Part shown: positions 52,537 through 62,107 of the stretch, in pieces
How positions within the stretch are numbered: position 1 is the stretch's first letter
Layout of the letters: each line of letters starts with the position of its first letter
From: Leishmania donovani
Taxonomy: Eukaryota; Euglenozoa; Kinetoplastea; Trypanosomatida; Trypanosomatidae
Assembly: GCF_000227135.1 (NCBI RefSeq)
Contig: NC_018255.1
Coordinates: forward strand, 839,437 to 903,436
Direction: 5' to 3'
Length of the DNA stretch: 64,000 nt
Made by a program: the position numbers and the translations under genes
Notes under the pieces: model-generated
The model's database searches: none
Told to the model about the DNA's origin: nothing
The model's input: only the letters and a program-made list of their open reading frames with translations

Positions 52537-53010
52537 TGCCACTGCACAACCACCTCTGGTGGTGACAGGGTCAGGCGCGCGTGACGTAGGGACGTCAGAG
52601 CGATGTATCACTGCCGATGTCCGCAGTGTCCGGTGCTGGATGGCGTGGCGCCGGAGCGACCCGCGACCGCGCACACGTTTTCGCCATCCACAGGATGGGC
52701 GGAGTGTCGGCGTGACTCGAACGCGTCCCACCCCCGGCCCTCACTGCCCACTGGGGGCGGGGTGAGCCTGGGCCCCCCGAGAGGGATGCCCCGGGTGATG
52801 GCCAGCATAATGTGCGTGGCTGTGGGGCGACCTGTGGGGCAGGGGTGGGTAAGGTTCGAGGCAGAAGCCATGCACCGATGACCGGGTCTGGGCATTGCTG
52901 CACCTCGTGTGCCTACGGCTGCCTCGCGCCGCGCGACGGGGCCTGTGACCGGCCGGGCAGAGATGAGCTTAGCTCTTGTTGTGTGGTGGCATGGGCGTGG
53001 AAAGAAAACG
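52537..53010 (+). mobile_element. SIDER-like retroposon, copy D (5' end in assembly gap)
   Basis: Starts at tgccactgcac and follows copy B for about 430 bases with a single visible difference (A for G within 'ctgtggggcaggggtggg'). It then diverges at the 3' end (ggcatgggcgtggaaagaaaacgaa), which is again A-rich. Same orientation as copy B and the genes. It lies between the HD-domain gene and the first PEX11-like gene. Confidence 0.72.
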
Positions 53011-54269
53011 AAGTTTTCACGCACACTCTTCGCTCTCTTCATCGGTGGGCTTTGTTTGCCGCTTTTGTCGTGGCCGCTGGCCTGCGGTGTGCTGCCGGCG
53101 GGGGGGGAGAGCTTTCTCGGTTCTCCGTTCCCTGCTCGGTGTGTGTCCTCTCTACACATTCCGATGGAGGACGGCTCAGACTCTGCTGCTGCTGAGGCAG
53201 ACCACAACGTGAGGAGTCGATCACGCAATGACATATTTTTGTTTTGCTTCCCCTTTTACCGTCTCCCTCCTCCTTTGTGCTGACCATCGCTCTCGCTCGC
53301 TCGCTACCTCACCCCATCGCTGTCTCGGTGCGCATCTCACCACTGAAAGAGATAGGCATCTCCCCCACACCACCTTGACTTCCTTCGACACTGCAGCATC
53401 CCAACACGAAGCTGCTTTTGCAAGCGAACTGTCTTGTAAGAACTTCAGCGAGAACGCAATACTCCCCCCCCCCCACCGTCATCAGCCGTCAGCACCATCA
53501 CTCGAGGACGTTGAGGTTCAACCGGACACAGCCCACCTCTCTTGTTCGTCTTCTTCGCTCTTGCTTCCGTCGCTCGTGCCCCTCTTGGCTTCGTTCGGCG
53601 TTATATCAGCACAGCCGTGCTCCGTGTTTTGTGTCTCTTGTTCACACCTACCGGCGCACATACATCGCGAACACGAGCATGCTCAAGCGTTGAACAGTAC
53701 CCCCTTCCTCTTCCCTCCTGTTGGTGCTGTCTCCTCCCGCTCCCTCTCTCTTCCTTCCCTCTTTCGCTTCTTCTTTTCTCCTTTGCTGCTGTTCCTGAAT
53801 TCGTGCTTCTCCGAGTTGTCCTTGTATTCTAGTGCCTTCTTTTCCCTCTCCACGCTGCTGTGGGCGTTATCATCGTCGCTCCCGTCAGCGAGGGGTGCCT
53901 TACGATCGGCAGCGCAGTGCTAGCGATCATCTTTCTTTCTTCGTTCTCGAACCAGCACGAAGGGGGGGGGTTGTATACCCCGCGCACGCATAAGGCACGA
54001 GAGCGAAGGCGACGACATATACGCCCACATCCAGGTGCAGCGGATCAGAGGGCTTTTTGCTTTTCTAGTTCACTTTTGTCGTCATTCTGCAGTGAAGCGA
54101 CACCTCAGACGACGCGAAAATAGCGAGTGCGTGTCTGTGTACCTGTGTCTCGCTGTGCAGGCTGCAGCGGCGGCCTTTCGCCTAGGGAAAAGAGCGTGCA
54201 CTTCACCAGCTACACCGTGTAGCGAAGAAAACACAAGCATACAACAGCAAGGCAAAGATATCGTCAGGG
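53011..54269 (+). other. Spacer upstream of the PEX11-like pair
   Basis: No gene is seen. Strong pyrimidine tracts at about 53700-53790 and 53810-53860. The frame at 53228-53923 is Ser/Leu/Phe-rich spacer translation. Confidence 0.4.
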
Positions 54270-54935
54270 ATGTCGAGAGTCGCTCTCGGCGCGTCGCGCA
54301 TTTTGGAGCGGACCGACAGCGTCGACAAGCTCATCAAACTCATGGCTGGCGCCTTTACCTTCTTGAGCACGACGAACTCTCTGCGGCAAGAGCAGTATGC
54401 CAATTCGGCTAGACATCTCACCGAGGTACGCTCTGTTCTGCGCCTGAGCCGACTTTTCGGCCTCACGTTCAAGATGCAGTCCGTCGTCGAGGTGTTCGCG
54501 GCACAGGGCTTCGCGTGGACGGAGCGAAAGAAGTTCTTGGAGTTCTTCAAGGCCATCTGTGACTTTCTCTACGCCGCTGGTGACCACGCCCTGCTCGTCG
54601 CCCGTGAAGGGCTGCTGGGCAAGGACGTCGACACGGCGCATCTGCGAAAGTGTACCTTGGCAATGCAGCTTTTCGGTCATTTCTTGGGTACAGTGTTCCA
54701 CCTATTCGAGCTGCTTGACGCCTCCCGAAAGCTTCATTATGACCCACCGGCGGCGAAGTGGGCGTGCAAGGTCGCTACCATCAGCGCGACGCGTGAGGCG
54801 GTTGACACGGTTGTGACATTGTCCATCTGCAACTGCGCCGGCAGCGCGTGCCGGCTGAGTCCGCGTGTCAGCGGCACCTTGAGATGCTTCTCTGGTGCAC
54901 TTTCCATTTATCTGAGCTCTCAGGCGAACACCTAA
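54270..54935 (+). CDS. PEX11-family glycosomal membrane protein, divergent copy
   Basis: 221 residues, the same size and layout as the downstream PEX11. Shared features in order: the N-terminal RTDSVDKLIKLM (versus QTDGRDKIYKFL), RSVLRLSRLFG (versus RSLMRMGKFAG), an AQGFAWTERKKFLEFFKAI block (versus VRGFAGTECKKFIEFFRII), FLYAAGDHALLVAREGLL (versus LYIMGDNAAFIAKHKLI), and a hydrophobic segment around 135-150. PEX11 proteins bend and elongate peroxisomal membranes; in trypanosomatids the organelle is the glycosome. Sequence divergence from its neighbour is high, so this is an old duplicate or a GIM5-type relative rather than a recent copy. Confidence 0.85.
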   Translation: MSRVALGASRILERTDSVDKLIKLMAGAFTFLSTTNSLRQEQYANSARHLTEVRSVLRLSRLFGLTFKMQSVVEVFAAQGFAWTERKKFLEFFKAICDFLYAAGDHALLVAREGLLGKDVDTAHLRKCTLAMQLFGHFLGTVFHLFELLDASRKLHYDPPAAKWACKVATISATREAVDTVVTLSICNCAGSACRLSPRVSGTLRCFSGALSIYLSSQANT

Positions 54936-55827
54936 TGCTCCGCCGCCGTCGCCGCCACACCACCGTGGCCAATACAAGACGTACATATTTCGAGCGCGTC
55001 TGTGTGCGTGTCTGTTTTTTATTCCCCCTTTCTTAGGCGCTTGTATTGTTCACTTTATCTTCTCTTCTGTAGGACGTCTCTCTGTTCCATTTCTTTTCTC
55101 GTATGCGCCCCCTCACTACCGCCTCCCACGCCCTCTCTCTCGCTCTGTGCGTATGTGTGTGTGTGTGTGCGCACTTTCGCGACTTCGACTTGTCCCTCTG
55201 TTTCTCCCCCTCTCTCTGCCCCCTCCCCACCTCACCGCCTGTATATGCGCTTCCCTTCCTGTCGTTCTGTATGCTTAGGTGTATGCGTGGTACACTTCGA
55301 GCGCCACGGCGTGGCGCACATAGCAGCGTTTTCTTTTTCTTTTTTTTCGCTTAGTAGGTGCGCAAACGACGTTCACGACCACTGAAACAGCACGACATCG
55401 GCGTACACGCAGTCCCCCTTGCCAATAGCGAAATCAGGCACCCGCACGTCAGTTCTGACTCTCTTCTCTTCCCATAACCCGATGGCGGAGCTGCAACCAT
55501 CTTCTCTTTTCGCCTTCTGGGAGGCGGAGGTCATGCCTACTCCCTCAGTCTTCATGCTTTATCCTTCATCGCCTACCCCCTTGTTTGCTGCCGTCTACCT
55601 CACTCTCTTCTGACACGCACACACGCACGTGCCGTTCATCTCTTCTTGCGCCTCACGTTCTGCGCCTTCTTCTTTCGGCCGTTCACTGCACTAGAAGCAT
55701 CTGGCGAATACCCCCCCCCCCCTCAACATACACACCGTACCCCCCCCCTTCTCTCCCCCTCCACCTCCGAAAAAAAAAAATATATATATATTTTTCCTCC
55801 GTGCCTTCACCTATCTCATCATTTACC
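54936..55827 (+). other. Spacer between the PEX11-family genes
   Basis: Pyrimidine- and TG-rich (TG run near 55154-55170). Just before PEX11 there are C-tracts (about 55711-55722, 55741-55749) and an A-run, TA-repeat, T-run block at about 55770-55796 that is self-complementary. No gene is seen. Confidence 0.45.
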
Positions 55828-56496
55828 ATGAGCGACTTCGAGAAGCTGATAAAGCTGCTCGGCCAGACGGATGGCCGCGACAAGATCTACAAGTTCCTCG
55901 CTGGTTTCTTCAAGATTCTGGCGGCCGTCGCGGCTAGCAGCCAGGACTCGCGTGCTAAAGCGTATGTCGCGATCGGCAACTCCATCGGCAGCGCCCGCTC
56001 CCTGATGCGCATGGGCAAGTTCGCGGGCGATGTGCCGAAGCTGCAGAAGATCGCCGACGGCGTCGTGGTGAGGGGCTTCGCTGGCACGGAGTGCAAGAAG
56101 TTCATTGAGTTCTTCCGCATCATCGGCAACTCTCTCTACATCATGGGCGATAACGCTGCATTCATCGCCAAGCACAAGCTGATTCCAGCGGATGCCAAGT
56201 GCATCGCGAAGTACGCGAAGACCGCGCAATTCTGGGGCTTTTTCCTCGCCGCCGTGCTGGACCTCATCGCCCTTCGTGCTGCCCTGCAGAAGCGTGTGTC
56301 TGATGTGGCTACAAGCAAGAAGGAAGCCAAGGCTGCCGTCATCAGCCTCACTAAAGATGCCTCAGATGTGCTTGTGACGATGGCCGCCGTCGGCTACCTG
56401 AAGAGTTTGTGGAGCCCATCCCCAATCACCGCTGGCGCCCTCACCTGCGTGTCTGGCGGTGTGGCCACGTACCTCAACTGGAGCAAGATCAAGTAG
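55828..56496 (+). CDS. PEX11: Peroxin 11, glycosomal membrane protein
   Basis: 222 residues, essentially the length I recall for T. brucei PEX11. Starts MSDFEKLIKLLGQTDGRDK, the family N-terminus; the frame extends upstream only through spacer with a poly-Pro/Tyr-Ile artefact. An amphipathic Lys-rich N-terminal half (helices around 15-65) is followed by hydrophobic segments at about 130-150 (FWGFFLAAVLDLIALRAAL) and at the C-terminus (ITAGALTCVSGGVATYL). It shapes and divides glycosomes, the peroxisome-like organelles that hold most glycolytic enzymes in these parasites. The ATG at 55828 follows a T/C-rich tract. Next to a divergent paralogue. Confidence 0.93.
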   Translation: MSDFEKLIKLLGQTDGRDKIYKFLAGFFKILAAVAASSQDSRAKAYVAIGNSIGSARSLMRMGKFAGDVPKLQKIADGVVVRGFAGTECKKFIEFFRIIGNSLYIMGDNAAFIAKHKLIPADAKCIAKYAKTAQFWGFFLAAVLDLIALRAALQKRVSDVATSKKEAKAAVISLTKDASDVLVTMAAVGYLKSLWSPSPITAGALTCVSGGVATYLNWSKIK

Positions 56497-56706
56497 AGTG
56501 CGCTGCAGGAGTCGGCGAGCGGCGGAGAGAGATACAAATATGCTATCGGGGAAAAAACGCACAAGGAGCGAGGCCAAGACAGAGATGGAGCTCTTGAAAG
56601 CAGCCACGAGACGGTTGGAGGGTGTGTGGTGACGCATGGCCGAGGGAGAGAGGAAAAGGGAAGAAACAAGGGTAGAGGCAGAAGGCCCAGGTGTGTTGCA
56701 CTGGCA

Positions 56707-56711
<5 letters not shown>

Positions 56712-56747
<36 letters not shown>
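56712..56747. repeat. (CA)18 microsatellite
   Basis: A perfect 36-base CA repeat about 215 bases after the PEX11 stop codon. Confidence 0.95.
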
Positions 56748-56750
<3 letters not shown>

Positions 56751-58335
56751 GCGTTCTTGCTCAACCCGCGAATGCCAGAAGGCAACCGTTCGTGTGTCTG
56801 TGTATGCTGCCACCCATAAACCACCCCCTTCTCACTTCATGCCCCCCTCTTTCCCTCCCTGCTTCCTTCGTGCCCGTTTGCCCTGTGTTGTACACCACCT
56901 CGCTGCTCCCCGTCTCCGCGCGTCACTCTTTTTGTCTTGCGCTCTTGTATATGCGTATGAGTATGTGTGTGTCTGTGCGTGCCTGTGCGCGTGTGTGCGA
57001 TTTTCTCTTTTCTTTTTATATTTCGTGCTTGAGCCTCGCACCGCCGCGGCGCCAGGCGCTTCGTCTCCCCTCTTCCCTTCCTCCCCTCCCTTCTCCTCTA
57101 TCTCGCTCTCTCAGCGCTTTTTTCCCGAACATCTTTTTTGTCCTCTTCGCACTCACACATCGCACCGCTCCCTAAGTCCTCCTCGTCCATCCCGTGCGCC
57201 ATGTGCGTGCCCAGGTGCCACACCATCTTTCTCTTTTTTTCGCCTGTGCGCGTGTGTGTGTTCGTCTCTGCATTAGCGAGTATGGGTAAGGGGGTGTGTG
57301 CCGATATGTGGCGCCTCTGCGCAGGGCGAAAAGACGCGGTGGAGTCCGGCAATGACGGACGTGCGGTGGGATCTGCTTCACATACACACTTTATCTTGCC
57401 CACTGCCCATGTGCATCTGGTCGGAGGCGGATGTGGAAGTATAGAGAGAAGCAGCGGTGATGGCCGTTGTGTTGGGTGCCAAAGCCTGACAGGAAGGCGA
57501 GAAAAGTCAGACCGGGAGGAGAGGGAGGGGGCTGGGCGAAGAAAATCGAAGGGAGCGGGGGGGGGGGAATACACACAAAGACGGGATGGCATACTCGAGG
57601 TGCATTTTGGCGAGACGACCAAGAAAGAACGTGACCATGGCTGTATTCAGTCATCCATATACGTCACGAAAAGTAGGTCACATGTCACATCCACCCCCCC
57701 CCCTCCCCACGTGATGCACGCACGCCCATTTCCCTCTTTCCACCCCCGCTGTGCGTGTCTCATATGGATGGTGAAGGCGGTTATGCTGTGCGTGTCTGTA
57801 TGTGTATGCGCCTATGTGCGTAGTGCTGCCTCAGACATATACCACCCACGCACACTCGAGTTTTGGTGCTTTAAGTGACAACGGTGAAGGTGCGCGCCAC
57901 TTCCTCAAAAGATGTGAAATCGACGCAAAAAAAAACAAAGCCGAATGAGAAGGGGATAAAATGCTCGTGAGTTGGTCTTTGTTGTTACCTGATGATGTCT
58001 GCGCTTGCGCTTCTACCTCCTGCCTTCCGCCCTGCCCTTCGCCCTTTTCTACCCAACTTACACACATTCCTTGATCGTTCTCTCTCTTACTGATTGACTT
58101 CTTTTTCTCTCTGTTTTCGCTATCTATATGCCTCTCTCTCTATGAACGTCTAGGGGCACCATCAACAGCAACAATATATATATATATGCCGAGTTTATGC
58201 GTGCGTGCTTCGGTGGATATGCCTCGACATTGACGTATGCGCGTGCGCGTGTGCGTGTGTGCATGCCATAAAACTGTTGTGCTCTCTCTGCCGATCTCTT
58301 TGTGCTCGTGCGTGGTCGTCTCTGTAAGGTTGGGC

Positions 58336-58365
58336 GTCTCGTCTCGTCTCGTCTCGTCTCGTCTC
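58336..58365. repeat. (GTCTC)6 pentanucleotide repeat
   Basis: Six perfect GTCTC units in the PEX11-HAT spacer. A pentamer is unusual among the dinucleotide repeats that dominate this window. Confidence 0.9.
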
Positions 58366-59812
58366 TCTCCCTCCTTGCTCGTTTTCTTTGTTCGTATACA
58401 TCTACGTGTTGCGCCTCTACCTTCCACGCCTCATCTCCCTCCATCCCCGTCCTTTCCACGTCTCCCTTGCCTTGTGTCTCCACTTCCACACCCCGCCATG
58501 CGCCTCTCTCGTGCGCGTGTGTGTGCGTTGCTGTTCGCTCTTCATGTCCCCTTGCCCATTTCTTCCGACACGAAGGGACTGTTGGTGTTTCAGTCACTTG
58601 TTATGTACTGGCTTCGTGCTTCGCCTCTCCCTGTGTCGGTGTAGGCGGTCACTGACCTGGGTATGCGCAGAAAAGGAGGTTGTTGCTTACGCGCACACGC
58701 TTCCGTCGGCGCGGCGACCGCAGCAGCACACAGGCGCAGAGGGCTGACACACACCAATCAGGATTCAACAAAAAGCCTGAAGGGGAGAGAAAAACTGGCA
58801 AAAGGGAGGGCGGTGAGCCACTTACTCACCCACACGAACATGGAAAGTGCGCGCGCGTATGTGTGTGTGTGTGGAGGGAGGGTGAGAGGATGCAGAGAAA
58901 CATAGAGAGGGAGAGGGACGCGAGGCAGGGAAAGCAAACCTATCGTGAGTGCATGGAGGCAGTGGCGGACGTGTGCAGGCACGACGTGCAGCATCAGCGC
59001 TGCACACTCTTTTTCTGTCTCGCCTGTCTTGTTCCTCTATCGCTGTGCGCTCTCCCCCTCTCCATCGAAAAAGACGAAGGACACGGTGAAGTACTGATCA
59101 AGTGACGGGCTCACACATACACACACACAACAATGCAATAACCAAAAGTGGAATGGGGTTTGTTGGCGAGGGCAAGCGACAGAGAAGACGTAGTGGCTCG
59201 AAGTTGCAGCGAGTGAAGTCCTTGAATATTGCCTGCCCCCCCCCCCCTGCCGTGTCTTATGTGTAGGACGGTTCTTTCCTCTCTCTTCATGGACACCGGC
59301 TTGTGTCTGTGTGGGGACCCTGCATGACTCGCACATCGCATCTGCGCAGTGGATCTCTCTTCCTCCCGGCCAGTTAGTGTCACCTCGCTGCACGAACCTA
59401 CCATACGCCGAGGCGCAGACGGAGCTGCCGTTTGTGAGGGCACGGAAAGAAGAAGTGAAAAGGGAGGGGAGGGCGAAGGTTTTCTCCTCCCTCTCGCCTC
59501 GCACCTCTTTCTCTCTCTCGCGTTAAGGAGAGGCCTGTGCGGTGCTCTATGTATAGACGCGCATGCACAGAGACACATTACCCCCTCCAAAATACCTATG
59601 CTCTTTGTTTTCGTTCTTGGATATCTTTTCGCCCGCGTTGAAGGAGGATCGTCCCGTGTGCACGACGCCGAATTCCAACTGTTCACCCTCTCTTTCGTTT
59701 GGATGGCGTGTACGTGTGCCCGCCTCCTCCCTTCCCTTGCCACGTATCACACACGCGCACATACATGGTAGGGAGGCGCGGCAGTTCTCTATCTAGCCTT
59801 TCCCGCCTCCTC

Positions 59813-62107
59813 ATGAAACGAGGGACTCTCAACCAGGAAGTGAGCTGCGTCGTTGCTCTTCCCACACTGCTCTATCCATCCCTGCTGCATCGCAAGGGAG
59901 GGACAACAGGCATTAGCAGCACCACATCTGGCCTCAGCGGCTATGGGGGCGGAGCTGCAGCAGGCCAGGGCGCACCCCGGGAAGTGGTAGTGTCTGGCTT
60001 GATACTGGAGGTGCGTCGGCTGTGGCAGCCGCCACTGCCTACTACTGCCTCCTCGTCTGACACAGATGCCACGCCTCCGAGCGCCTCGCCGTACAGCGCC
60101 ACTCCTTCCACGACGGAGAGGGACTCGCATCTGATCCAGCGCGCTATCACGTCAAGTGCTGCCGTGATAGATAAAGAAGCGGCAGCCGGGGCAGACGCCA
60201 AGGACGCCGGCGCGTCTCTGTACGCCTTCGTGCGTGTTAAGGAGGTGGACCACCGACTCAGCGCGTGGTTTCATGCAGACGACGTCTACGTAAAGATGGC
60301 AGTCGCGCAGTCCGCGTTCGGGAACGCTGCCGAGGAATCAGCGGTGCTTTCATCCGCACCTGACACGGCTGCAGCACCGTATGGACTGGCGGATGGCATG
60401 ATCCAGCTTTCTCGCGTCCTGCACCGCCCATGGCTCAGCTGTGTGTACATGGAGGTGACTCCTGGCATGGCCCGCACCCAACGCGCGCGCCGTCAGCTCG
60501 ACTACCTTGAGGAGCGGCTCCTGCGCGACTGCCGCACCCCGACCACGGTGCGCTACTTTGTGTATCTGAACACGTACGTGTTTGCCCCGTGGTACTACGC
60601 GCCGTTTGGCTTGCTGAACAGCGAGTATGACCCGATGCTGCCGTGGACGGGGGCGGCTGACGCGTCGACGGGCGCGATCCCAGCTGGCGAAGGTGCCGAC
60701 GCCACCGGCTCGTCGGTCGACGTGCAGCAGCAGCCTTTCATCCGGGACGCTTTTCTGTGCCCCTTCTCCCTCCGCATCTACTCGACCTACGCCCAGATGC
60801 ACTACGAGACCCGCACCTACCGCGCGGGCCGCCTGCGTCCGCCGGGCGAGGAGGTGTACCGCGACGAGGTGCGTGGCCTTTCCCTCTTCAAGATCAACGG
60901 TAGTCAGCACGTCACCTACTGCCGCCACCTCTTCCTCATCGGTAAATCGTTTCTGGAGAACAAGCTCGCCGGGCACGACGTCCACAACTACTACTTCTAC
61001 GTGGTGTGTCTGCACCACCGCTACTTCCCTGACTACGTGTCAGACACCTCCGCCATGTACTTCGCTGGCTTCTTCACCTGGGAGAAACATGTGAGCGAGT
61101 ACAACCTGGCCTGTATTGCGACGTTGCCGTGCTTTGGGCGCCGTTCCAGCCGCCAGAGACCGGTGGCACCGCCGGACGGCTCAACCGCGGCCGCCTCGCA
61201 CCCGCCTAGGGTGCCTCGCCATCTTGGCCAGTTCATGATCGCCGCCAGCTACGAACTCGCCTACCGCCGCAAGCAGACGGGCACCCCGGAGAAGCCCCTC
61301 TCCGACTTGGGCGCCGTCGCGTATCAGCACTTTTGGCGCCGCGCCATTGTGCGCTGGATGAAGGACACGCTGAACGCGATGCGGCGGGCCGCTGCGGTTT
61401 GCGTCGACGATGACGATGTGGACAAGACCGACCGGAAAGGTGCACAAGCTGGCGGGCAGGTTGGGCCACGATTTAGCCACGCATCAGGCAAGGGCGCACC
61501 TCTCGCCCCTGACGCGGACTCTGCGGCCGCGGAGGTGGTCGTGCTTGCGACGGAGGACAGGACGGTGTCAGGAGAGCACGATGCCGATAGCCGTCGCTCC
61601 GGCGAAGGGAAAGCGACACTGCACGAGCAGCGCTCGAAAGCGCCACCATCAGCGCGCAAGCGTTCCCACACCGACGCAAAGACGGAACACGAGAGGGATG
61701 TGGACGGCGACGAGGAGGCACGACTGCCCTCTTCCCACGGCAAGTTGCCACTCGCGGCTACCGCCCCTTTGTCTTCGACCAAGAGGGGAGTGTTAGGCGT
61801 CAGCGCAGCTGCACCGTCCCCGGCGGGCACCTCATCGACTGCTGACGCGGCTGCTTTTACGCAGCGGACCACCATCAAGGACATTGCGGCGGCTGTGCGC
61901 CTGGAGGAAGCTGACGTGCTCAGGACGCTGCTGGGCATGGGTGTGCTGCATCGCAGCAGTGAGGACCGTGGTATTCAGCTTCTGCTGCCGCAGCGGTACG
62001 TGGATTGGATGTACGACGAGATGCTCCGCTGGGAGAGCAGCGTCGAGCACGCCGTCTTTCAGCCAGCCCTCCTCAAGTCCCGCGGTTCTCACACCAGCAC
62101 ACGCTGA
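59813..62107 (+). CDS. HAT2: MYST-family histone acetyltransferase (HAT2-like)
   Basis: 764 residues from ATG 59813; ATG 59765 would add 16. MYST enzymes acetylate histone tails; trypanosome HAT2 is known for H4 Lys10. Domains: a chromo-barrel-like piece at about 135-165 (FVRVKEVDHRLSAWFHADDV); a degenerate zinc finger at about 315-337, where only Cys316 of the usual C-x2-C...H...C set is clear; the catalytic core GEEVYRDEVRGLSLFKINGS to ACIATLP (active-site Cys434); and TGTPEKPLSDLG (catalytic Glu493). Between them the Q/R-x-x-G-x-G acetyl-CoA loop carries a 25-residue net insertion compared with Esa1. A further linker of about 150 disordered residues separates the core from the C-terminal IKDIAAAVRLEEADVLRTLL helix. 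The symbol rests on recalled synteny with TOP2 and PEX11. Confidence 0.85.
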   Translation: MKRGTLNQEVSCVVALPTLLYPSLLHRKGGTTGISSTTSGLSGYGGGAAAGQGAPREVVVSGLILEVRRLWQPPLPTTASSSDTDATPPSASPYSATPSTTERDSHLIQRAITSSAAVIDKEAAAGADAKDAGASLYAFVRVKEVDHRLSAWFHADDVYVKMAVAQSAFGNAAEESAVLSSAPDTAAAPYGLADGMIQLSRVLHRPWLSCVYMEVTPGMARTQRARRQLDYLEERLLRDCRTPTTVRYFVYLNTYVFAPWYYAPFGLLNSEYDPMLPWTGAADASTGAIPAGEGADATGSSVDVQQQPFIRDAFLCPFSLRIYSTYAQMHYETRTYRAGRLRPPGEEVYRDEVRGLSLFKINGSQHVTYCRHLFLIGKSFLENKLAGHDVHNYYFYVVCLHHRYFPDYVSDTSAMYFAGFFTWEKHVSEYNLACIATLPCFGRRSSRQRPVAPPDGSTAAASHPPRVPRHLGQFMIAASYELAYRRKQTGTPEKPLSDLGAVAYQHFWRRAIVRWMKDTLNAMRRAAAVCVDDDDVDKTDRKGAQAGGQVGPRFSHASGKGAPLAPDADSAAAEVVVLATEDRTVSGEHDADSRRSGEGKATLHEQRSKAPPSARKRSHTDAKTEHERDVDGDEEARLPSSHGKLPLAATAPLSSTKRGVLGVSAAAPSPAGTSSTADAAAFTQRTTIKDIAAAVRLEEADVLRTLLGMGVLHRSSEDRGIQLLLPQRYVDWMYDEMLRWESSVEHAVFQPALLKSRGSHTSTR

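Larger units (their letters stand above)
56497..59812 (+). other. 3.3-kb spacer without recognisable gene
   Basis: The longest gene-free stretch after the strand-switch region. Contains (CA)18 at 56712-56747, a G-tract at about 57558-57567, (AT)n at about 58174-58187, and six units of GTCTC at 58336-58365, plus many TG runs and pyrimidine tracts. The largest + frame (57138-57878) has no domain and mixed, non-coding-like composition. Probably a very long PEX11 3' UTR plus HAT 5' flank; a hidden small gene or ncRNA is possible. Confidence 0.35.

Noticed and set aside
57138..57878. 246-codon frame between PEX11 and the acetyltransferase gene
   Set aside because: No domain, irregular composition and a G-tract inside it; lacks the third-position bias of the real genes.
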